DNA of 44,134 bases from Gammaproteobacteria bacterium UBA2168 (GCA_002327525.1 DCWG01000158.1:1-44134); one strand, 5' to 3'; positions 8,270-19,259 are shown, counted from the stretch's first letter. Numbers and translations are program-made. Notes: generated by a model from the sequence alone, not told the origin.

Positions 8270-10038
8270 ATGTCGGAAGTACTGTCGGGCGGCGATATGT
8301 TGGTGCGTGCCCTGCAAGACGAAGGGGTGGAGTATCTGTTCGGGTACCCCGGCGGTGCCGCTCTGCATATATACGACGCCATTTTCAGGCAGCAGAAAGT
8401 GGAGCACATTCTCGTGCGCCATGAACAGGCTGCGACACATATGGCCGATGGGTATGCGCGTGCCACGGGCAAGCCGGGTGTGGTGCTGGTGACCTCGGGT
8501 CCCGGGGCGACCAATGCAGTAACGGGTATTGCCACCGCGTACATGGACTCTATTCCCATGGTCGTGATTTCAGGCCAGGTACCGAGCGATCAGATCGGCA
8601 CCGATGCATTCCAGGAAACCGACATGCTCGGTGTATCCCGTCCTGTGGTGAAGCATAGCTTCCTGGTGCGCGACTGTGGCGAGATTGCGGAAGTTGTGAA
8701 AAAGGCCTTTCATATTGCCACCACCGGTCGTCCCGGTCCGGTCGTCATCGACGTACCGAAGGATACGACCGATCCTGCCGTGACCGCCGAGTACTCGTAT
8801 CCGGACAGTGTGGAGATGCGTTCCTACAAACCGGCGGTACGCGGGAACGGGCGGCAGCTGCGCAAGGCGGTCGAGAAGCTGTTGTCCTCGAAGCGGCCGA
8901 TGATATACAGCGGCGGCGGGGTCGTGCAGGGCAATGGGGCATCGCGGCTCACCAGCATTGCGAGACGTCTCGGCTTCCCCGTGACCAACACCCTGATGGG
9001 GCTTGGTGGGTTCCCGGGTGACGATCCACAGTTCGTCGGCATGCTCGGTATGCATGGCACTTACGAAGCCAATATGGGAATGCATCACGCCGACCTGATT
9101 CTGGCGATTGGTGCGCGCTTCGACGACCGGGTCACCAACAATCCGGCCAAGTTCTGTCCCGATGCTACCATCGTGCACATCGATGCGGATCCCGCGTCCA
9201 TCTCGAAGATCATCAGCGCCGATATCCCGATCGTCGGTCAGGTCGCAAACGTATTGACCGAGCTCGACAAAATGCTTGAGACGGCACTGGAGAATCAACC
9301 GGATGCACTTGATAAGGACGCCCACAAGGCGTGGTGGGAGCGCATCGAGCAGTGGCGTGCCGCCCACGGCCTCAATCACGATATGAGACCCGAGGCCGGC
9401 AAGCCGATACTGCCACAGATGGTGATTCAGTCGCTGTACCGGGCCACTGGCGGCGATGCCATCGTGACCAGTGATGTGGGTCAGCATCAGATGTTCGCCG
9501 CTCAGTACTACAAGTTCTCGCAGCCGCGGCGCTGGGTGAATTCTGGCGGCCTCGGCACGATGGGATTCGGCCTGCCGTCGGCGATGGGGGCACAGTTTGC
9601 ATACCCAAACGAAACGGTCGCCTGCGTGACTGGTGAGGGCAGTTTTATGATGAACATGCAGGAACTGTCCACCTGCCTGCAGTACGGCCTGCCGATCAAG
9701 ATCGTGTGCCTCAATAACCAGGCTCTCGGCATGGTGAAGCAGTGGCAGGACATGCAATATGGGGGACGCCACTCCAGCAGCACCTATGCGGATTCGTTGC
9801 CGGACTTCAAAACCATCGCGGAGTCTTTTGGCCATGTCGGGTTTCGCATAGACAAGGCCGAAGATCTCGAAGGGGCGATGCGAGAGACTTTTTCAGCCGA
9901 GCTGAAAAAGCGTGTCGTGTTTCTGGATGTGTGGGTCGACAGCAATGAACACGTCTATCCGATGTCCATCAAGGGCGGGTCCATGCAGGACATGTATCTC
10001 AACAAGATTACGGATAGCCAGGCCGGAGATTACATGTG

Positions 10039-10039
<1 letters not shown>
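8270..10039 (+). CDS. ilvB: Acetolactate synthase, large (catalytic) subunit
   Basis: A 589-residue TPP-dependent enzyme of the IlvB/IlvI type. It condenses pyruvate with pyruvate or 2-oxobutyrate, the first common step of Val, Leu and Ile synthesis. The N-terminal TPP domain has FGYPGGA and the catalytic Glu in VRHEQAATHMADGYARATG. The C-terminal TPP/Mg motif starts GEGSF and ends CLNN; Glu in place of the usual Asp is also found in pseudomonad enzymes. GGRHSSSTY and the FAD-region motif GMLGMHGTYEAN are present. The ATG at 8270 sits just after AAAGGAG; a GTG at 8222 would add 16 residues not conserved in the family. Its stop overlaps the ilvN start. Confidence 0.95.
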
Positions 10040-11600
<1,561 letters not shown>

Positions 11601-12001
11601 TCAACCAACCGCTCGATGCCCATCGAGAGGAACGCTACGAGAAGTTCCTCCTTCGTGGGGAGTAGCGACCTACGCCGCTCTGGGTCGCTGGCGCGCCTGG
11701 CGATCGCTTCCTGGCCTCTGGACAGGCCTCCGGACACAGGTCTGTGAGGGCTGCACCCCGATACTATGCGCGCGCTGCTCGTCGTGGCTCGGCTTCTTGA
11801 GGCGGGCGGGATCGATGTTCAGGGAGCGGATTATGGGTTCGCGATTCGTGGCGAGTTCGCGTGGCAGTGCCGGAAAACCCGTCAATGCCGCTGTTCTGAC
11901 CTCAGGCATACGCCACCTTTCTCTTGGAACCCCACGACCTGTGGCTCCCTGATCCGCAGAAGAGAAAAAGGGTAATATGGGCTTTTTCCTGGTTGAGCGA
12001 A
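11601..12001. other. 400-base gap with five successive short hairpins
   Basis: No convincing gene lies between ilvC and pssA. The left half contains five inverted repeats in a row: 11612-11618/11621-11627 (7 bp), 11628-11633/11644-11649 (6 bp), 11664-11670/11683-11689 (7 bp), 11713-11717/11724-11728 (5 bp) and 11735-11739/11742-11746 (5 bp). None is followed by a T-tract, so they do not look like a standard rho-independent terminator. The right half holds a 79-codon minus-strand reading frame (11670-11909) with a good AAGGTGG sequence before its ATG, but its product is Arg/Pro-rich and unfamiliar. A structured mRNA segment or a decayed repeat are both possible. Confidence 0.4.
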
Positions 12002-12787
12002 ATGAGCGAGGAAAACCCGAAAGTACACCGGCTCAACGATTCGGACGAAGGTCCGGTTCGCCGCCGTGGTATCTACTTTCTGCCGAACCTCATCACAACC
12101 GGCGCGCTGTGCGCCGGTGTGTATGCCACGGTCGCCGGATTCAACGGCCGCTACGTGGCCGCCGCGTTCGCCATCTTCGCGGCCATGGCGCTGGATGCGG
12201 CGGATGGCCGCGTGGCTCGTTTTACCCGTACGGAGAGCAGCTTTGGCGCGGAGTACGACTCGCTCTCCGACATGGTGGCATTTGGTGTCGCTCCCGCGCT
12301 GCTGGTGTTCTCGTGGGGACTGTCAGCGCTCGGGCAGATCGGTTGGGTGGTCACTTTCGTTTACGTCGCATGTACGGCATTACGGCTTGCGCGCTACAAC
12401 GTCAAAGGCGACAACGAGACCTTCACCGGACTCGCCTCACCGGCCGCGGCAGCGGTGCTGGCCTGTGCCATCTGGGTCTGGGAAGAAACCATTCCCGGTG
12501 TCGAGCCCTCTCTGTTGGCAGCTTCCACAATGGGAGTCGTCACCACCCTCGTGGCACTGCTGATGGTATCCAATTTTACCTACTTCTCACCGAAACTCCT
12601 CAATATCCGCAACCGCGTGCCTTTCGTGGCGCTGGTACTGGTCGTGCTCGGATTTGCCGTGCTGCTGGCCAGCCCGCCACACGTGCTGGTGACGCTCGCA
12701 ATGCTGTATGCCCTGTCCGGGCCCGTACAGTGGGTGTGGGGTGTGCACAGAAGCAACTCGAATTCCGACCAGAAAAAGGAACCCTGA
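12002..12787 (+). CDS. pssA: CDP-diacylglycerol--serine O-phosphatidyltransferase
   Basis: A 261-residue integral membrane enzyme that makes phosphatidylserine, the precursor of phosphatidylethanolamine. The CDP-alcohol phosphotransferase signature is complete: DAADGRVARFTRTESSFG followed by AEYDSLSD, with the DG..AR..G..D..D pattern. There are about seven hydrophobic segments. The family motif FLPNLITTGALCAG lies at the N-terminus, so ATG 12002 (MSEENPK) is a sensible start. Many Gammaproteobacteria have ilvC-pssA-leuA; here leuA is replaced by msrP. Confidence 0.92.
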   Translation: MSEENPKVHRLNDSDEGPVRRRGIYFLPNLITTGALCAGVYATVAGFNGRYVAAAFAIFAAMALDAADGRVARFTRTESSFGAEYDSLSDMVAFGVAPALLVFSWGLSALGQIGWVVTFVYVACTALRLARYNVKGDNETFTGLASPAAAAVLACAIWVWEETIPGVEPSLLAASTMGVVTTLVALLMVSNFTYFSPKLLNIRNRVPFVALVLVVLGFAVLLASPPHVLVTLAMLYALSGPVQWVWGVHRSNSNSDQKKEP

Positions 12788-12796
12788 TGGGGTTTC

Positions 12797-13747
12797 ATGT
12801 TCCAACAATCCGAAGATCTCCAGGAGAGTGGAGTGCTCATTTCAAAACCCGCAGACATCGCCCCCTCGTGCATTACTTCTGAAACCGCCTTTCAAAACCG
12901 GCGTAAATTCGTTCAAACCCTTGGGCTTGCGAGTGGTGTAGCCCTCCTCCCGCGCGCAGCGGGAGCGTCACTGCAGGAGGAACTGACGCCCGAGCGAATC
13001 GTCACCAGCTACAACAATTTCTACGAGTTCGGCATGGACAAGACCGACCCTGCCGCGCATGCGCACGAGCTGACGGTCGCGCCATGGAGCATCGAGGTCT
13101 CTGGCGAGGCCAAGCGTACGGGCACATTCGCGCTAGAAGACGTGTTGAAAGGGCTCTCCGAGGAAGACCGCATCTACCGCTTCCGGTGCGTGGAGGCGTG
13201 GTCGATGGTCGTACCCTGGCGAGGTGTGCCGATGAAGACATTGCTCGAGAAGTTCGAGCCGACGGGCAACGCCAAATACGTGGAGTTCACCACCCTCAAG
13301 CGCCCCAGTGAAATGCGCGCGCAGCGCTCCTACTTCAGCGGTATCGACTGGCCGTATGTCGAGGGTCTGAGGATGGACGAGGCGTATCACCCACTGACGC
13401 TGATGGTAACCGGTGTGTACGGTAAGGCATTGCCGAAACAGAACGGCGCACCGTTGCGGCTGATGGTGCCTTGGAAGTATGGCTTCAAATCCGGAAAATC
13501 CATCGTGAAGATTCGGTTCTCCGCTCAGCGGCCCGTAACCACCTGGAACGTGCTGCAACCTGACGAATACGGCTTCTATGCAAACGTCAATCCGGCAGTC
13601 GATCATCCTCGCTGGAGTCAGGCTGTGGAACGACGGCTGCCGAGCAGCCTGTTCAGTCCCAATCGCATACCCACGCTGCCGTTCAACGGCTACGCGGAAG
13701 AAGTGGCGTATCTCTACGCGGGTATGGATCTGACCCGCCATTATTAG
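12797..13747 (+). CDS. msrP: MsrP, periplasmic molybdopterin methionine-sulfoxide reductase
   Basis: A 316-residue YedY-family protein. The N-terminus carries a Tat signal with the twin-arginine motif NRRKFVQTLGLASG near residues 34-47, so the enzyme is exported folded with its Mo-molybdopterin cofactor. The Mo-ligating Cys lies in RFRCVEAWSMVVPW. Other family blocks are YNNFYEFGMDK, YVEGLRMDEAYHPLT, VPWKYGFKSGKSIVKI and DEYGFYANVNP. It repairs oxidised methionines in envelope proteins using electrons from MsrQ. It starts nine bases after pssA and its stop overlaps the presumed start of msrQ. Confidence 0.95.
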   Translation: MFQQSEDLQESGVLISKPADIAPSCITSETAFQNRRKFVQTLGLASGVALLPRAAGASLQEELTPERIVTSYNNFYEFGMDKTDPAAHAHELTVAPWSIEVSGEAKRTGTFALEDVLKGLSEEDRIYRFRCVEAWSMVVPWRGVPMKTLLEKFEPTGNAKYVEFTTLKRPSEMRAQRSYFSGIDWPYVEGLRMDEAYHPLTLMVTGVYGKALPKQNGAPLRLMVPWKYGFKSGKSIVKIRFSAQRPVTTWNVLQPDEYGFYANVNPAVDHPRWSQAVERRLPSSLFSPNRIPTLPFNGYAEEVAYLYAGMDLTRHY

Positions 13748-14357
13748 ACACCTTCTCAAACCGGCGCTCGCCGTTGGCCTGAGTTTGCCTCTGGCGTGGC
13801 TTGCCTATGCCATCGCCCGCGAGGTGTCCGCCCCGGGCACCGTGCTCGGGGCCGATCCTGGGGAGGCGGTTGTGGAGTTTCTCGGTGAGTGGGGTATACG
13901 CATTTTGTTACTCACTCTCTGCGTTTCCCCACTGCGCCGCCTGACTGGAAATGCGCAGGTCGCCGGGGTGCGGCGCATGGTGGGGTTGTTTGCATTCGCT
14001 TACCTAGCGCTGCACTTTTCAGCCTATCTCGGATTTCTCGCCCTGTTCGACTGGGCTCTCATCGTGGAGGATCTTTCAGAGCGGTCGTACATCATGGTGG
14101 GTTTGCTGGCATTGATTATTCTGGCGTTGCTCTCCCTTACATCCACCCGCGGTTGGCAGCGCAGGCTGCGGCGCAACTGGCAGCATCTGCATTGGGGTAT
14201 CTATCCGGCCATGCTGCTCGGACTGCTGCATTTGTGGTGGCTCACCAAGGACGGTTTCGGCGATGTGGTGCTATACGGTACTTTGACACTGGTGCTGTTG
14301 GGAGAGCGCCTTGCGCTAAGCTGGTATACGTATTCGGGTGGAGAACGCAAACAGTGA
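13743..14357 (+). CDS. msrQ: MsrQ, heme b membrane electron donor to MsrP
   Basis: A ferric-reductase-like membrane protein with about six hydrophobic helices. Likely heme-ligand histidines lie in LALHFSAYLGF and in QHLHWGIYPAMLLGLLHLWW. It passes quinol electrons to periplasmic MsrP. The start is unclear. Coding similarity to E. coli MsrQ reaches back through RHLLKPALAVGLSLPLAW to the end of msrP, but that stretch has no ATG, GTG or TTG. The given start is an ATT (13743) overlapping the msrP stop, which yields 204 residues; E. coli MsrQ has 211. The first ordinary start, TTG at 13785, would cut the first helix in half. CTG at 13779 is another option. Confidence 0.85.
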   Translation: MRHLLKPALAVGLSLPLAWLAYAIAREVSAPGTVLGADPGEAVVEFLGEWGIRILLLTLCVSPLRRLTGNAQVAGVRRMVGLFAFAYLALHFSAYLGFLALFDWALIVEDLSERSYIMVGLLALIILALLSLTSTRGWQRRLRRNWQHLHWGIYPAMLLGLLHLWWLTKDGFGDVVLYGTLTLVLLGERLALSWYTYSGGERKQ

Positions 14358-14695
14358 ACAACCTCGCCAATGAGCGGTGCGAAGTGTGCACGGCGGAATC
14401 GGAGCCAGTCGCCTCAGTTGAGCAGCTAAGGTTGCTCGAAACGCTGCCCGATTGGCGGGTGGCCTCACGTGGCGAGGTGCCCGTGCTCATCGCGTCGTTC
14501 GATTTTACGGACTATGAGCAGACGCTTGCTTTTGTCAATCGCATCGGGGCGCTGGCGGAAGAGGCGGATCACCACCCGCGTATCGTGGTGGAGTGGGGCT
14601 CGGTGGAGGTTAGCTGGTGGACGCACGCCATCAATGGGCTGCACAAGAACGATTTCATCATGGCGGCACGGACCAGCGAGATTCTTCGCCCCTAA
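14354..14695 (+). CDS. phhB: Pterin-4a-carbinolamine dehydratase
   Basis: A 113-residue PCD/DCoH-family protein starting at GTG, which overlaps the msrQ stop by four bases. The active-site signature is clear: EEADHHPRIVVEWGSVEVSWWTH, including the His-His-Pro that binds the pterin. The N-terminus has the family pattern with LPDWRV. It dehydrates 4a-hydroxytetrahydrobiopterin after phenylalanine hydroxylase; in bacteria without that enzyme it may instead serve pterin or molybdopterin metabolism. An N-terminal extension with two Cys (CEVC) resembles the start of many gammaproteobacterial PhhB proteins. Confidence 0.9.
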   Translation: MNNLANERCEVCTAESEPVASVEQLRLLETLPDWRVASRGEVPVLIASFDFTDYEQTLAFVNRIGALAEEADHHPRIVVEWGSVEVSWWTHAINGLHKNDFIMAARTSEILRP

Positions 14696-14698
14696 GGG

Positions 14699-15757
14699 TC
14701 AACCAGCCATTCGAGCCGCGCTTGCTTGAGCCAGATTCTCGAGTACACCACAGGTGTCTTCCCAGCCGATACAGGCATCGGTGATGCTCTTGCCGTAGAT
14801 CATTTGCTCCGGAGTGCCGATTGGCTGACTGCCCTGTTCGAGGTTGCTCTCGATCATCACGCCCATGATGCGGGACTCGCCTTCGCGCAGCTGTCCGCAG
14901 ATGTCCTGTGCCACGTGAATCTGGCGGTGATAGTCCTTGTTACTGTTGGCATGACTCATGTCGATCATCACGCGCGGGCACACACCAGCTTGTTCCAGCA
15001 ACCGGCTCGCATAGTGCACGGACGGGTTGTCGTAGTTCGGTTTGCCACCGCCGCCGCGTAGGATCAGATGGCAGTCTTCGTTTCCGCGGGTCTGGAAGAT
15101 CGCCGAGTGCCCTTGCTTGGTGACGGACAGGAAGATGTGTGGGTGTTCCGCCGATTTCACGGCATCGGCTGCCACCTGAATGGAACCATCGGTCGAGTTC
15201 TTGAAGCCGGTAGGGCAGGAAAGGCCCGAGGCCAGTTGTCTGTGAATCTGACTTTCCGTGGTGCGTGCTCCGATGGCGCCCCAACTGACCAGATCACCCA
15301 CGTATTGCGGCGTGATGGGGTCGAGATACTCGGTGCCGGTACCGAGTCCGATATCGATGATATCGCGCAACAGCGTGCGCGCGATTCTGAGTCCGGTGTT
15401 GATGTCGTAGGAGTTGTTCAGGTTCGGATCGTTGATAAGCCCCTTCCAGCCGATCGTGGTGCGGGGTTTCTCGAAGTACACCCGCATGATGATGTGCAGG
15501 CTGTCGAGGTGGGTCTGAGCGACCTCTTGCAGACGCCGGGCGTAGTCGATGGCGGCTTCTGGGTCGTGGATCGAACAGGGGCCGACCACCACCAGGAGTC
15601 TGTGATCTTCATCGCGCAGAGTCTCGCTGATCTCGCGACGCGCGCTGAATATCAGTTTGGATCCGCTGGGCGAGATGGGAATCTCGTCGATGAGCGTTTC
15701 CGGCGCGGCCACCTCTTCCATACCGGTGATACGCACATCGTCAGTCAGGTATTTCAT
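14699..15757 (-). CDS. aroG: 3-deoxy-7-phosphoheptulonate (DAHP) synthase, class I
   Basis: A 352-residue AroG/F/H-family enzyme, the first step of the shikimate pathway. Visible motifs are VVVGPCSIHDPEAAIDYA (PEP and metal site, with the metal-binding Cys), YFEKPRTTIGWKGL, WGAIGARTTESQIHR, LSCPTGFKNSTDG, LRGGGGKPNY and MIDMSHANSNKD. Length and motifs are those of feedback-regulated enterobacterial-type enzymes; which amino acid inhibits it cannot be judged here, so the letter of the symbol is a guess. It is convergent with phhB (three-base gap) and divergent from the holD-like gene, with only 35 bases between the two starts. Confidence 0.93.
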   Translation of the reverse strand: MKYLTDDVRITGMEEVAAPETLIDEIPISPSGSKLIFSARREISETLRDEDHRLLVVVGPCSIHDPEAAIDYARRLQEVAQTHLDSLHIIMRVYFEKPRTTIGWKGLINDPNLNNSYDINTGLRIARTLLRDIIDIGLGTGTEYLDPITPQYVGDLVSWGAIGARTTESQIHRQLASGLSCPTGFKNSTDGSIQVAADAVKSAEHPHIFLSVTKQGHSAIFQTRGNEDCHLILRGGGGKPNYDNPSVHYASRLLEQAGVCPRVMIDMSHANSNKDYHRQIHVAQDICGQLREGESRIMGVMIESNLEQGSQPIGTPEQMIYGKSITDACIGWEDTCGVLENLAQASAARMAG

Positions 15758-15792
15758 CCGTGTTTCGATGTCTGAATAAAAGGCAGTGTAGA

Positions 15793-16395
15793 ATGCTACC
15801 AGATCAGTTCGTACCAGGAACCGAGCGCGTACCGCCAGTGCATGCCCGTCGCAGACAGATTCTCGAAGACATGGGTATCACCGTGTGGACCTTGCGCGGC
15901 GAGTCGGCGGGCGAGTACCAGATCCAGGCCGATCCGTCCGAGGAGCGGCCACGACTGGATTCGCCACCCCGATCGAATCCACAGGCGCAACCGGAAGCCA
16001 CCGGGCGCGTTGAGCCTGCAACCCATCGTTTTGTGATTCACGCATTGTGCGTGCCAGGCGTGGTGTTATTGAGCGATGCCATCACCCGGCAAAACCGAAC
16101 CCTTTTCTTCGATCTGTTGAGGGCGGCCGCCAGTGACTGGCAGGCAACTCCTGCGGCGCTCGAATTCTCCTGGCCCATCCCGGGGGCAAGCGGCGATGCC
16201 GGGCCGGCGCTCAATGCGTTCGTCGACAAACAAGTCTCCGACTTCGCGGCGCGGTTGGTGCTGGCGACCGAGAGCGCGCGTGATCACCTCGGGGCGGGGG
16301 CCATCTCCACTGAGACTGTCCCGGATTTCAGTCAATCCGGACAGCCGGAATCCAAGCTCGAGCTATGGCGACGCATCCAGAACGGCTGGAGCTGA
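15793..16395 (+). CDS. holD: HolD-like DNA polymerase III psi subunit
   Basis: A 200-residue protein whose residues 18-37 (RRRQILEDMGITVWTLRGES) resemble the start of E. coli HolD (LQQLGITQWSLRRP), the part that binds chi. A Pro/Glu-rich linker of about 35 residues follows, then a compact alpha/beta region (HRFVIHALCVPGVVLLSD onward). E. coli HolD has 137 residues, so this one is longer. Context supports the call: E. coli has holD-rimI-yjjG-prfC, and here the gene overlaps rimI by 31 bases with prfC next. Psi links the clamp loader to chi and SSB; a chi gene (holC) is also in this window. The family is weakly conserved, hence moderate confidence. Confidence 0.6.
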   Translation: MLPDQFVPGTERVPPVHARRRQILEDMGITVWTLRGESAGEYQIQADPSEERPRLDSPPRSNPQAQPEATGRVEPATHRFVIHALCVPGVVLLSDAITRQNRTLFFDLLRAAASDWQATPAALEFSWPIPGASGDAGPALNAFVDKQVSDFAARLVLATESARDHLGAGAISTETVPDFSQSGQPESKLELWRRIQNGWS

Positions 16396-16862
16396 GCTGC
16401 CGTGCCATGACGGCGGACGACCTGGACGCGGTGATCACCAATGAAACGCGTGCGTACGCCTTTCCCTGGCCCCGTGGCGTGTTCGCTGACTGCATCCGCG
16501 TGGGTAACGAGTGTCACGTGGGACTGCTGGGTGATGAGATTATAGGCCACGCGGTGCTCGCCACCGGTGCCGGTGAATCTCATCTGCTGAATGTCTGCAT
16601 CAGTCGCGACTACCAGGGATTCGGTTACGGCCGTGAACTGGTGGCGTACATGCTCACGCGGGCCGTGGCGCGTGATGCCCGGGTGGTGTTTCTCGAGGTG
16701 CGGCCGTCCAATCGCGTGGCGGTACAGTTGTACGAGTCCATGGGCTTCAGGGAAATCGGAGTGCGTAAGGGCTACTATTTCGCGCCTGTGGGCAACGAGG
16801 ATGCCCGTGTGCTGGCGCTTGACCTCGAAGCGCACTGGCCACCCGAAGAACGACCGTTATAA
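16365..16862 (+). CDS. rimI: RimI, N-terminal acetyltransferase of ribosomal protein S18
   Basis: A 165-residue GNAT protein. The acetyl-CoA loop is SRDYQGFGYGRELV; motif B has FLEVRPSNRVAVQLYESMGF, the typical RimI end of the fold, followed by GVRKGYYFAP. The start ATG at 16365 lies inside the upstream gene and gives the usual lead-in to AMTADDLDAVITNETRAYAFPW. RimI acetylates the N-terminal Ala of S18. Translation is probably coupled to the holD-like gene. Confidence 0.92.
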   Translation: MATHPERLELSCRAMTADDLDAVITNETRAYAFPWPRGVFADCIRVGNECHVGLLGDEIIGHAVLATGAGESHLLNVCISRDYQGFGYGRELVAYMLTRAVARDARVVFLEVRPSNRVAVQLYESMGFREIGVRKGYYFAPVGNEDARVLALDLEAHWPPEERPL

Positions 16863-16900
16863 TGCGCCACTTTTTTCTTACCTGAACCAACCGACTGCCG

Positions 16901-18493
16901 ATGTACGATCCCAAGGCGCTGAAGGCCCGGCGCACATTCGCCATCATCTCGCACCCCGACGCGGGCAAGACCACCATGACCGAGAAGCTGCTGCTGTTTG
17001 GCAACGCTATTCAGATGGCGGGTACGGTGAAGGCACGTAAATCCGACCGCCACGCCACCTCCGACTGGATGTCCATGGAGCAACAGCGCGGTATTTCGGT
17101 GACGACCTCGGTGATGCAGTTTCAGTACGCGCAGCGGGTGGTGAACCTGCTGGACACACCTGGTCACGAGGACTTCTCGGAGGATACCTACCGTACGCTC
17201 ACTGCCGTGGATTCAGCCCTCATGGTCATTGATGGCGCACGCGGTGTGGAACCGCGAACCATCAAGCTGATGGAGGTGTGCAGGCTGCGCGATACGCCGA
17301 TTCTGACATTCGTCAACAAACTCGATCGTGAAACCCGCGACCCCATCGAGCTGATGGACGAGGTGGAGGACATCCTGCAGATCCAGTGCGCGCCCATGAC
17401 CTGGCCCATCGGGATGGGGCGTCGGTTTCGCGGGATCTATCACCTCTACGACGACGAGATAATCCTCTACGAGAAGGGCCACGGTCATCATGTGCATCCC
17501 TATCGGGTGATCCGGGGGCTTGAAAGCGAGGAGGCCACCCGTGAGCTCGGTGATGACTACACGAATCTGGTGGATGAGGTGGAGCTGGTGCGTGGCGCCA
17601 GCCACCGGTTCGATCTCGACGACTTTCTCTCGGCAACATTGTCGCCGGTGTATTTCGGTACTGCACTCGGAAACTTCGGAGTGCAGCAGATGCTGGATGG
17701 ATTCGGTTGCAATGCACCCCCTCCCCAAGCCCGGGATGCCCTGACGCCCCAGAATGAGACGCGAACGGTTATGCCATCGGAAAGTGACTTCTCGGGTTTC
17801 GTATTCAAGATCCAGGCAAACATGGATCCAAAACATCGGGATCGCATAGCCTTCCTGCGCGTCTGTTCGGGCAGGTACGAACATGGCATGAGGATGCGTC
17901 ACGTGCGTCTCGGCAAGAATGTGAAGATCAGCGATGCCGTGACCTTCATGGCGGGCGATCGCGTACGGGCCGCAGAAGCCTACCCAGGTGATATCATCGG
18001 TTTACACAATCACGGCACCATTCAGATAGGTGATACCTTCACCCAGGGCGAAGAAATGCATTTCAAGGGTGTCCCGAATTTTGCCCCCGAGCTGTTTCGT
18101 GCCGTGCGCGTGTGGGATCCGCTGAAGACCAAACAGCTGGAGAAGGGCGTGGACCAACTCGCGGAGGAAGGTGCGACCCAGTTATTCAAACCACTGGCCA
18201 AAAACCAGCTCGTCCTGGGTGCGGTGGGTGTGCTGCAGTTCGAACTGGTGGCGCACAGGCTTCAGGATGAGTACCGGGCCGATTGTGTGTATGAGGACGC
18301 TGCCATATACACGGCGCGGTGGGTAGACGCGGACGATGCCAGGCTGTTGGAGGAATTTCGCCGCAAGAACGAAAATAACCTTGCACTCGACAGCGGCGGA
18401 TACCTGACCTACCTTGCACCAACGCGAGCCAACCTACAGCTCGCGCAAGAGCGCTGGCCCGACGTTCGCTTCAGCAAGACACGCGAGTACTGA
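16901..18493 (+). CDS. prfC: Peptide chain release factor 3
   Basis: A 530-residue translational GTPase. G motifs: [21 protein letters not shown] (G1), [16 protein letters not shown] (switch I/G2), [14 protein letters not shown] (G3), [10 protein letters not shown] (G4). The rest matches RF3, with [22 protein letters not shown] text (here [18 protein letters not shown]) and the C-terminal [10 protein letters not shown]3 recycles RF1/RF2 from the ribosome after termination. It follows rimI by 38 bases; the E. coli yjjG gene that normally sits between them is absent. Confidence 0.97.
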   Translation: MYDPKALKARRTFAIISHPDAGKTTMTEKLLLFGNAIQMAGTVKARKSDRHATSDWMSMEQQRGISVTTSVMQFQYAQRVVNLLDTPGHEDFSEDTYRTLTAVDSALMVIDGARGVEPRTIKLMEVCRLRDTPILTFVNKLDRETRDPIELMDEVEDILQIQCAPMTWPIGMGRRFRGIYHLYDDEIILYEKGHGHHVHPYRVIRGLESEEATRELGDDYTNLVDEVELVRGASHRFDLDDFLSATLSPVYFGTALGNFGVQQMLDGFGCNAPPPQARDALTPQNETRTVMPSESDFSGFVFKIQANMDPKHRDRIAFLRVCSGRYEHGMRMRHVRLGKNVKISDAVTFMAGDRVRAAEAYPGDIIGLHNHGTIQIGDTFTQGEEMHFKGVPNFAPELFRAVRVWDPLKTKQLEKGVDQLAEEGATQLFKPLAKNQLVLGAVGVLQFELVAHRLQDEYRADCVYEDAAIYTARWVDADDARLLEEFRRKNENNLALDSGGYLTYLAPTRANLQLAQERWPDVRFSKTREY

Positions 18494-18494
18494 G

Positions 18495-19259
18495 GTGTCT
18501 GCGAGCCAAAGATACTTCGAAAACTACGAGCCCGGCGGTTCTGGGGGGGACGTCCTCGGAATCGCGCTGGCAGTAAACCGGGTACTCGATGAGCGCGTCG
18601 ACATCGAAGCGGTTCGCAAGTGTATCGATGGTCTCGCGGCAAGCAAGCCGACTGATCTCGCACCCTGGTGTTACCTCGGTGAGGAGGGATTCTGCGGCAC
18701 TCGCCGTGGTTATCGAGGTCTCGATGGCAGCCGCATGGACTGCGTGTTCGAGCAACGCAAAGGTATCCCCATTACGCTCGGAGTGCTGCTGGTGCACATC
18801 GCCGAATACGATGGGATGAGAGCGTGGGGCATTAACTTCCCCGGACACTTTCTCGTGCGTCTGGATGATCAGCTGGTAGATCCCTTCGAGATGAGGCCGA
18901 TAGAAGAGGCGGAATGCGTCGCGCGATTACCGGACGGGGTCGAGGCTGGTGATGACGCCTTTAAGGCAATGACCCCCGTCATGGTCGGTGTGCGTATGTT
19001 GAACAACGTCAAATACCACTACGTCGGTGCACGGCAGTGGGATCAGGCACTCGGGATTATCGACCATCAGATACGCCTGGTACCGCGTGAGGCGCTGTTG
19101 TTTTTCGAACGGGGCGAGTTCTGGCGCAATGCCGGATCCGCGGACATGGCGCGGGATGCCTATCTCAAGGCAGGTAAGCTGGCGCAAGATGCCGATCTGC
19201 TGCGCGCCATCGAGGCGCGGCTGGACGGCGTGCGACGAGGCTCAGACACGCTTCACTAG
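18495..19259 (+). CDS. SirB1/YchA-like transglutaminase-fold protein with TPR tail
   Basis: A 254-residue protein starting at GTG one base after the prfC stop. The middle has the SirB1 family block FGCxxRGYRGLDGSRMDCVFEQ-like text (here EEGFCGTRRGYRGLDGSR) followed by RKGIPITLGVLLVHIAE and INFPGHFLVRLDDQLVDPFEM. Residues 185-250 form two TPR-like helical hairpins (QWDQALGIIDHQIRLVPREALLFFERGEFWRNAG). The Cys and His of a transglutaminase-like site may be those in GFCG and PGHF. The family's cellular role is unsettled. Its stop overlaps the fabY stop on the other strand through a CTAG. Confidence 0.8.
   Translation: MSASQRYFENYEPGGSGGDVLGIALAVNRVLDERVDIEAVRKCIDGLAASKPTDLAPWCYLGEEGFCGTRRGYRGLDGSRMDCVFEQRKGIPITLGVLLVHIAEYDGMRAWGINFPGHFLVRLDDQLVDPFEMRPIEEAECVARLPDGVEAGDDAFKAMTPVMVGVRMLNNVKYHYVGARQWDQALGIIDHQIRLVPREALLFFERGEFWRNAGSADMARDAYLKAGKLAQDADLLRAIEARLDGVRRGSDTLH

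Noticed and set aside
8570..9835. 421-codon minus-strand frame inside ilvB
   Set aside because: Antisense of the well-supported acetolactate synthase gene, with His/Arg-rich nonsense composition.
11670..11909. 79-codon minus-strand frame with a good Shine-Dalgarno sequence between ilvC and pssA
   Set aside because: The product is Arg/Pro-rich, has no recognisable domain and covers the hairpin region; not listed as a gene.
11766..11975. Possible Leu/Val-rich leader peptide (MRALLVVARLLEAGG) ahead of pssA
   Set aside because: The frame runs for 69 codons without stopping early, no attenuator hairpin with a T-tract follows, and no leu or ilv gene lies downstream.
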